From Flavobacteriaceae bacterium (GTDB taxonomy: Bacteria > Bacteroidota > Bacteroidia > Flavobacteriales > Flavobacteriaceae), in assembly GCA_002702385.1 (NCBI GenBank), contig NZZF01000047.1:1-11715 (forward strand): DNA of 11,715 bases, in the 5' to 3' direction. The notes below the pieces were generated by a model. The model had not been told where the DNA came from. It worked only from the letters and a program-made list of their open reading frames with translations, and ran no database searches. Every line of letters begins with the position of its first letter. Position 1 is the stretch's first letter. The position numbers and the translations under genes are program-made. Below, piece after piece: positions 7,300 to 11,715 of this stretch.

Positions 7300-8721
7300 A
7301 TGAAAAAAATTACATTATTACTTTATGGATTTTTAATTGGCATATCAGTAATGTCATGTGATAAACCAAAAGAGATTAAGCCAAATATTGTATTTATTCT
7401 TGCTGATGATTTGGGTTATGCTGATCTCTCATCCTATGGTTCAGAATTTATTAATACACCATTTCTTGATGAAATGGCGTTAAATGGAGCTAAATTAACC
7501 TCCTATTATTCATCGCAAGCAGTATGCTCTGCCTCTAGAGCTGCAATACTTACTGGGGCGTATTCAAATAGAATTGGTATTAATGGAGCATTTGGACCTA
7601 AATCTAAAAGAGGTATTAATGAAAATGAATTATTGATTTCAGAAATGTTAAAAGAAAATGGCTATAAGACTGGAATTTTTGGCAAGTGGCATCTTGGAGA
7701 TGCTGATAAATTTAAACCTACAAGACATGGTTTTGATGAATTTTTCGGAATTCTTTTTTCTAACGATATGTGGCCATTTCATCCTGAATTTCCAAACGCT
7801 TTTCCTGATGATTTGTTATTATATAGAAATGAAAAGCCAATAGAAACATTAATTGATCAATCTGATTTAACAAAAAGAATAACTGACGAGAGTGTAAGAT
7901 TTATAAACGAAAACAAAGACAATCCATTTTTCTTATACATACCTCATCCTCAACCACATGTTCCTCTTTTTGCTTCCAATGAGTTTAATGGAAGCACCGG
8001 AGAAGGATTATATGCTGATGTTATTACTGAAATTGATTTTTCGGTTGGAAGAGTTTTAGAGGCCTTAGAAAAAAATGGTTTGTCAGAAAACACTATTGTT
8101 GTATTCACATCTGACAATGGACCTTGGCTTTCATATGGTGACCATGCAGGTTCCTCAGGAATTTATAGAGAAGGTAAAGGAACTGCTTGGGAAGGAGGCC
8201 AAAGAGTGCCTTGTATTGTGAAGTATCCTGATGAAATAAGTGCCGGGACAGTCATTGATGAACCCTTAATGGGGATTGATTGGTTACCAACTTTTGCAAG
8301 TTTGACCGATTCAAAACTATCTTCTAATAAAATTGATGGAAAAAATATTTGGCCTTTATTAACCTCTGAAACTAATAAAAGCCCCCATGAAGCCCTTTAT
8401 TTTTACTACAAGCAAAATGAGCTTCATGCAGTAAGGTCTGGCGATTGGAAACTGTACTTTCCAAGATCATATAGATCGTTAAATGGTAGGCCTGGTGGAA
8501 TAGATGGTGTACCGGTTAAATATGATCAAAATATTGTTTCTGAAAATGAATTATATAATTTGAAGAGTGATCCTAAAGAATTAAATAATGTCTTAAATGA
8601 TTATCCGGAGATAGTTAGTAAACTAGAGAAAATGGGCGAAGATGCAAGATATGACCTTGGAGATAATTTGACTAATGTCAAAGGAGTTGGATCAAGAGAA
8701 GTTGGAAAAATAACACCTTAA
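7300..8721 (+). CDS. Lipoprotein arylsulfatase A-like S1 sulfatase (CSASR type)
   Basis: A 473-residue type I sulfatase, numbered from the ATG at 7300-7302. An in-frame ATG at 7291 would add three residues and overlap the previous gene by 8 nt; the MKK start gives a more typical lipoprotein leader. SVMSC20 is the lipobox. Active-site features: A35-D36-D37 (metal), C76-S-A-S-R80 (formylglycine motif with Ala in place of the usual Pro), G128-K129-W-H131, H220, S271-D272-N273-G274 and K293. The segment SDNGPWLSYGDHAG, then REGKGTAWEGGQRVP, is characteristic of the arylsulfatase A and N-acetylgalactosamine-6-sulfatase side of the family. It differs clearly from the other sulfatase here (DQGYFLGEHG type), so the two probably cut different sulfate positions. 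It is the second gene of the rightward operon, 2 nt before the glycosylasparaginase gene. The exact substrate is not readable from the sequence. Confidence 0.95.
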   Translation: MKKITLLLYGFLIGISVMSCDKPKEIKPNIVFILADDLGYADLSSYGSEFINTPFLDEMALNGAKLTSYYSSQAVCSASRAAILTGAYSNRIGINGAFGPKSKRGINENELLISEMLKENGYKTGIFGKWHLGDADKFKPTRHGFDEFFGILFSNDMWPFHPEFPNAFPDDLLLYRNEKPIETLIDQSDLTKRITDESVRFINENKDNPFFLYIPHPQPHVPLFASNEFNGSTGEGLYADVITEIDFSVGRVLEALEKNGLSENTIVVFTSDNGPWLSYGDHAGSSGIYREGKGTAWEGGQRVPCIVKYPDEISAGTVIDEPLMGIDWLPTFASLTDSKLSSNKIDGKNIWPLLTSETNKSPHEALYFYYKQNELHAVRSGDWKLYFPRSYRSLNGRPGGIDGVPVKYDQNIVSENELYNLKSDPKELNNVLNDYPEIVSKLEKMGEDARYDLGDNLTNVKGVGSREVGKITP

Positions 8722-8723
8722 TT

Positions 8724-9698
8724 ATGGTTAGAAGAAATTTTTTAAAAAATTCTATATATGGCTCTTTGTCTGCATCAACGATCATGAGTTTGTCAAATAA
8801 GACTAATACTACTGTAAAGTCTGTTCCAAGAATCATATCAACATGGAAACATGGAGTAAATGCCAATAAAATTGCATGGAAAAAATTAAATAATGGCGAA
8901 GGGGGTTTAAGTGCAGTTGAATATGGAGTTAGAGACTCTGAAAATGATCCAAATGAAAGATCAGTTGGATATGGGGGCTTACCCGATCGTGAAGGTAAAG
9001 TAACTTTAGATGCTTGTATTATGGATTCAAATAATGATTGTGGATCTGTAAGTTTTTTAGAAAATATTAAGAACCCAATTTCAGTTGCAAGACTAGTTAT
9101 GGAAAAAACTCCTCACATAATGTTATCCGGAAAAGGTGCTTTTGATTTTGCAATAGAAAATGGCTTTAAAAGTGAAAATTTATTAACTGAGCAATCAAAA
9201 AAAGATTGGCAAAATTGGTTAAAAAAATCTGAGTATAAGCCAGTTATTAATATTGAAAATCATGATACAATTAGTATGTTATTGATTGATTCTGATCGTA
9301 ATTTATTTGGGGCATGCACAACTAGTGGAGCAGCTTGGAAAATGCATGGAAGAGTTGGAGACTCTCCTATAATAGGTGCTGGTCTTTTTCTTGATAATGA
9401 TGTCGGTGCAGCAGCAGCTACAGGTTTAGGTGAGGCAGTAATTAGAACTGCTGGTAGTGCTATGGTCGTTGAATGTATGAGAAATGGAATGTCACCCATT
9501 GAAGCATGTAAAGAGGTTGTTCATAGGATTTCCAATTTGCATAGAAACAGACCTGAATGGGAATATTTACAAGTTGGTTTTATTGCTCTGAGTAAAACTG
9601 GGGATTATGCTGGATACAGTTTGAAAAAGGGATTTAATTTTGCCTTAACAGATGACGAAAATGATTCTGTTTTAATTGATGCAACATACAATATATAA
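8724..9698 (+). CDS. Tat-exported N4-(beta-N-acetylglucosaminyl)-L-asparaginase (glycosylasparaginase)
   Basis: A 324-residue Ntn hydrolase that cleaves the bond between GlcNAc and asparagine left after an N-glycoprotein has been degraded, giving aspartate and aminated GlcNAc. It closely resembles the Flavobacterium (Elizabethkingia) meningosepticum enzyme as I recall it: STWKHG (39-44, with substrate-contacting W41), DDP.ERSVGYGG-like and TLDACIMD segments, the self-cleavage site H180-D181/T182 with T182 as predicted nucleophile, ACTTSG (197-202), and HGRVGDSPIIGAG (208-220) with R210 and D213. The molecule should autoprocess into alpha and beta chains before T182. The N-terminus R3-R4-N-F-L-K followed by a mildly hydrophobic stretch is a twin-arginine signal, so it is probably exported folded. 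Its stop and the next start share one base (TAATG). L-asparaginase or isoaspartyl peptidase activity is the alternative, but glycosylasparaginase fits better. Confidence 0.95.
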   Translation: MVRRNFLKNSIYGSLSASTIMSLSNKTNTTVKSVPRIISTWKHGVNANKIAWKKLNNGEGGLSAVEYGVRDSENDPNERSVGYGGLPDREGKVTLDACIMDSNNDCGSVSFLENIKNPISVARLVMEKTPHIMLSGKGAFDFAIENGFKSENLLTEQSKKDWQNWLKKSEYKPVINIENHDTISMLLIDSDRNLFGACTTSGAAWKMHGRVGDSPIIGAGLFLDNDVGAAAATGLGEAVIRTAGSAMVVECMRNGMSPIEACKEVVHRISNLHRNRPEWEYLQVGFIALSKTGDYAGYSLKKGFNFALTDDENDSVLIDATYNI

Positions 9699-11713
9699 TG
9701 GAAGAAATAATTAAATATTTAGGCAATTTTCATCCTGTGTTACTACACTTGCCAATAGGAGCTTTTTTATTTACTTTTCTTTTATTCATCTCCCAAAAAT
9801 ATTTGAAATCAAATTTTGATCCTGCCGTAAGATTAGGTTTATTGTTTTCTTTTATAACTTCAATTATTACATCTGTTTTTGGATATATACTTCATTTAAA
9901 TGGAGATTATGACAGTGTTCTTGTTGATAGACATATGTGGTTGGCAATTGCTACTACTATTTTAATTGGATTTGTTTTATACTTACACAAAAAACAAAAA
10001 CCATATAATCATGTACTATCTTCTTTTGTTTTTGCATCAGTTTTATTAACTATTACAGGTCACAATGGCGGATCTTTAACACATGGAAAAGATTATTTAA
10101 AACTACCAGATTTTGAAAAAGAAATTTCAATTGTAAGTTATGATAGTATTCATGTTTTTAATCAAGTCATCTCTCCAATTTTGGATTCGAAGTGTGTTAA
10201 ATGCCATAACACTGGAAAAAGTAAGGGCAATTTAATGTTAAGCTCAATAGATAAAATTCTTATAGGGGGGGAAAAAGGACAAATAATTAAATCAAACTCG
10301 TCGGTTGACAGCAGATTGTACACATATTTAAATCTTCCAATTGATGATGAAATGCATATGCCACCTGATGGTAATAGTCAATTGAATGAAAATGAAAAAG
10401 AATTAATAAAGCTATGGATTGATGAAGGTGCAGATTTTTACAACTTTAGAAAAATGAATGATGATAATTTTTCTAAAGAAATTTTAAGTTTTTTACCAAA
10501 AGAAATTGCTTCAGTTGATCCACCCAATAGGAATGATTTAATTAAACTTATAGAAAATGAATTTAGAATTGAAAGGATAAGTACTGAAAATAATTTTATT
10601 GATATCAAATATCAGGGAAAATCCTTTAAACAAAGTTATTTAAGGTTGCTTTCAAAAGTCTCTGATAACATCAAAAGACTAGATTTGTCATTTATTGACT
10701 TAAGCTCTATAGATTTATCTAGATTAGATGATTTTGAAAATATGACTTATTTGAATCTAAACAATACAAAACTGACAACAAAAAAATTACAAAAATTAAA
10801 TCTTGATATTCAAACCTTAATTCTTAGTAATAATAATTTTGATGTTAGTGTCTTTGATAAGTTTATCTTAAACCCAATTAACGAAAGGGTTTTTGCATAT
10901 AACACAATTAGTGATCTTGATTTGACTAAAGAAATTTCAGCAAATTCAAATAATAAAATTTATTTTGGAGTTTCATTAGATGATTTTGCGTCTAATGTCC
11001 CTTTAAAAATTCCCATTATTACTCCGATTCAAACTTTATTTTCAAGTACAATTGATGTGGAAGTGGTTTCTGATATAACTAAGCCTGATTATCGATATAC
11101 AATTGACGGAGAAGAGCCTGATAGCTTATCAAAATTATATGTTGGACCGATAAATATCGATAGAAGTTCAAACTTAAAATTTAAAGCTTTCAAGAAAGGC
11201 TCAAGACCGAGTCTAGTCAAAGAAGTTTTTTATAGAAAGATTGCTGCTCCAATTACTGATTTCGAATTATTAAGTACAACTGTAGAGCCATATGCTACAA
11301 AAAATATTTTATCAAACAATGAAGTAGGATCTGCTGACTTTAGGGATGGAACTTGGAATGGATTTATAAAATCTGATGCCAGATCAGGAGATATGATTGC
11401 TGAGTTCTCAGTGCCAGAAGGAGTCAATGAAATTGGTATTTCTTCACTTACAGATTATGGAGCATATATTTTGTTTCCTACCAAAATCGAACTTTATGAC
11501 ATAAGTATAGGTAATGATGAGTTAGTTTATTCAAAAAATATTTCAAGAAAATTTGATGAAGAAAACGCACCTCTACATACCTTTCGAATACCAATAAATA
11601 AAAACCTTAAAAAAGTAAGGCTAAAAGTTATTTCTAATAAAAAACTCCCTAAGGGACACCCTGCTGAGGGAGAACCAGCATGGTTATTTATTGACGAAAT
11701 CATGCTATTATAG
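9698..11713 (+). CDS. Membrane-anchored c-type cytochrome domain protein with LRR-like, CHB_HEX/Fn3_assoc-like and C-terminal beta-sandwich regions
   Basis: A 671-residue multidomain protein, complete with its stop 2 nt before the window end. Residues 1-125 hold about four membrane helices (near 14-31, 45-66, 80-96, 106-121) with histidines in or beside them (H12, H17, H66, H79, H122), resembling DUF2231; heme or electron transfer in the membrane is possible but inferred. Residues 150-250 are a planctomycete-type cytochrome c domain (PSCyt1-like): C166-V-K-C169-H170 for covalent heme and EMHMPPDG (218-225) with M221 as likely axial ligand. About 322-385 is leucine-rich-repeat-like. About 434-512 resembles the chitobiase C-terminal/Fn3_assoc domain (YTIDGEEPD at 467-475). 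About 520-671 looks like a beta-sandwich, possibly carbohydrate binding, ending WLFIDEIML. The extra domains are predicted periplasmic. Last gene of the rightward cluster, coupled to the glycosylasparaginase. Function of this architecture is not known to me. Confidence 0.88.
   Translation: MEEIIKYLGNFHPVLLHLPIGAFLFTFLLFISQKYLKSNFDPAVRLGLLFSFITSIITSVFGYILHLNGDYDSVLVDRHMWLAIATTILIGFVLYLHKKQKPYNHVLSSFVFASVLLTITGHNGGSLTHGKDYLKLPDFEKEISIVSYDSIHVFNQVISPILDSKCVKCHNTGKSKGNLMLSSIDKILIGGEKGQIIKSNSSVDSRLYTYLNLPIDDEMHMPPDGNSQLNENEKELIKLWIDEGADFYNFRKMNDDNFSKEILSFLPKEIASVDPPNRNDLIKLIENEFRIERISTENNFIDIKYQGKSFKQSYLRLLSKVSDNIKRLDLSFIDLSSIDLSRLDDFENMTYLNLNNTKLTTKKLQKLNLDIQTLILSNNNFDVSVFDKFILNPINERVFAYNTISDLDLTKEISANSNNKIYFGVSLDDFASNVPLKIPIITPIQTLFSSTIDVEVVSDITKPDYRYTIDGEEPDSLSKLYVGPINIDRSSNLKFKAFKKGSRPSLVKEVFYRKIAAPITDFELLSTTVEPYATKNILSNNEVGSADFRDGTWNGFIKSDARSGDMIAEFSVPEGVNEIGISSLTDYGAYILFPTKIELYDISIGNDELVYSKNISRKFDEENAPLHTFRIPINKNLKKVRLKVISNKKLPKGHPAEGEPAWLFIDEIMLL
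10265..10271 (+). repeat. Seven-G homopolymer inside the cytochrome gene
   Basis: A run of seven G within an AT-rich gene, encoding part of residues 190-192 just after the heme-binding motif. The reading frame is intact here. Such a run could slip in replication or be miscounted in sequencing. Six-G runs also occur in the DUF255 gene (5985-5990) and in the minus-strand sulfatase gene (3993-3998 on the plus strand). Confidence 0.6.
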
Positions 11714-11715
11714 CT

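Noticed and set aside
7658..7843. 61-codon plus-strand open frame in another phase
   Set aside because: It overlaps the second sulfatase gene just after its active-site region and has no independent support.
8678..8866. 62-codon minus-strand open frame at the sulfatase-glycosylasparaginase junction
   Set aside because: It is antisense to two well supported genes only 2 nt apart.
9260..9499. 79-codon minus-strand open frame
   Set aside because: It is antisense to the catalytic core of the glycosylasparaginase; its composition is explained by the conserved Gly/Ala-rich coding on the other strand.
11230..11427. 65-codon minus-strand open frame
   Set aside because: It is antisense to the C-terminal region of the cytochrome gene with no family resemblance.
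11640..11671. GC-richer ctccct/agggag inverted repeat as a terminator
   Set aside because: It lies inside the cytochrome coding region, codes for ordinary residues, and is not followed by a T-run.
2455..11713. Classical polysaccharide utilisation locus
   Set aside because: There is no SusC-like receptor, SusD-like lipoprotein, glycoside hydrolase, or HTCS or sigma/anti-sigma regulator in the window.

Overview
The window is strongly AT-rich and gene-dense, with many 1 to 4 nt gaps or overlaps. Most exported proteins carry short hydrophobic leaders ending in SQ, AQ or SC. That style, together with a TonB C-terminal-domain protein, a BaxI_1-type membrane protein, two S1 sulfatase lipoproteins and a flavobacterial-type glycosylasparaginase, points to a Bacteroidota bacterium, most likely a marine flavobacterium with a compact genome. 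This assignment is inferred from gene content; no rRNA or tRNA is present.

Left block (1 to 2458). On the minus strand, reading right to left, are a secreted protein with two TonB_C-like modules, a 123-nt gap, a GNAT acetyltransferase, and 3 nt later the start of glmS, which is cut by the window edge. The acetyltransferase resembles eukaryotic glucosamine-6-phosphate N-acetyltransferase (GNA1), so the pair may supply GlcNAc-6-P. A BaxI_1/YccA-type membrane protein diverges from the TonB_C gene, with only 22 nt between the starts.

Right block (2455 to 11713). Two gene clusters diverge from a 75-bp spacer (5139-5213). Leftward are a lipoprotein sulfatase and, coupled by an ATGA overlap, a beta-lactamase-fold serine hydrolase. 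Rightward are four tightly packed genes: an exported DUF255/YyaL-type thioredoxin-fold protein, a second lipoprotein sulfatase, a Tat-exported glycosylasparaginase, and a membrane-anchored c-type cytochrome with LRR-like, CHB_HEX/Fn3_assoc-like and C-terminal beta-sandwich regions.

Taken together, the right block looks like a small envelope system acting on sulfated, GlcNAc-containing (probably N-linked) glycopeptides. The sulfatases would remove sulfate esters, the glycosylasparaginase would cut GlcNAc from Asn, and the cytochrome and thioredoxin-fold proteins suggest a redox step whose substrate cannot be read from sequence. There is no SusC/SusD pair, glycoside hydrolase, sulfatase maturase or regulator in view. 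No mobile element, CRISPR array, RNA gene or convincing terminator was found, and no gene-free stretch exceeds 123 nt.
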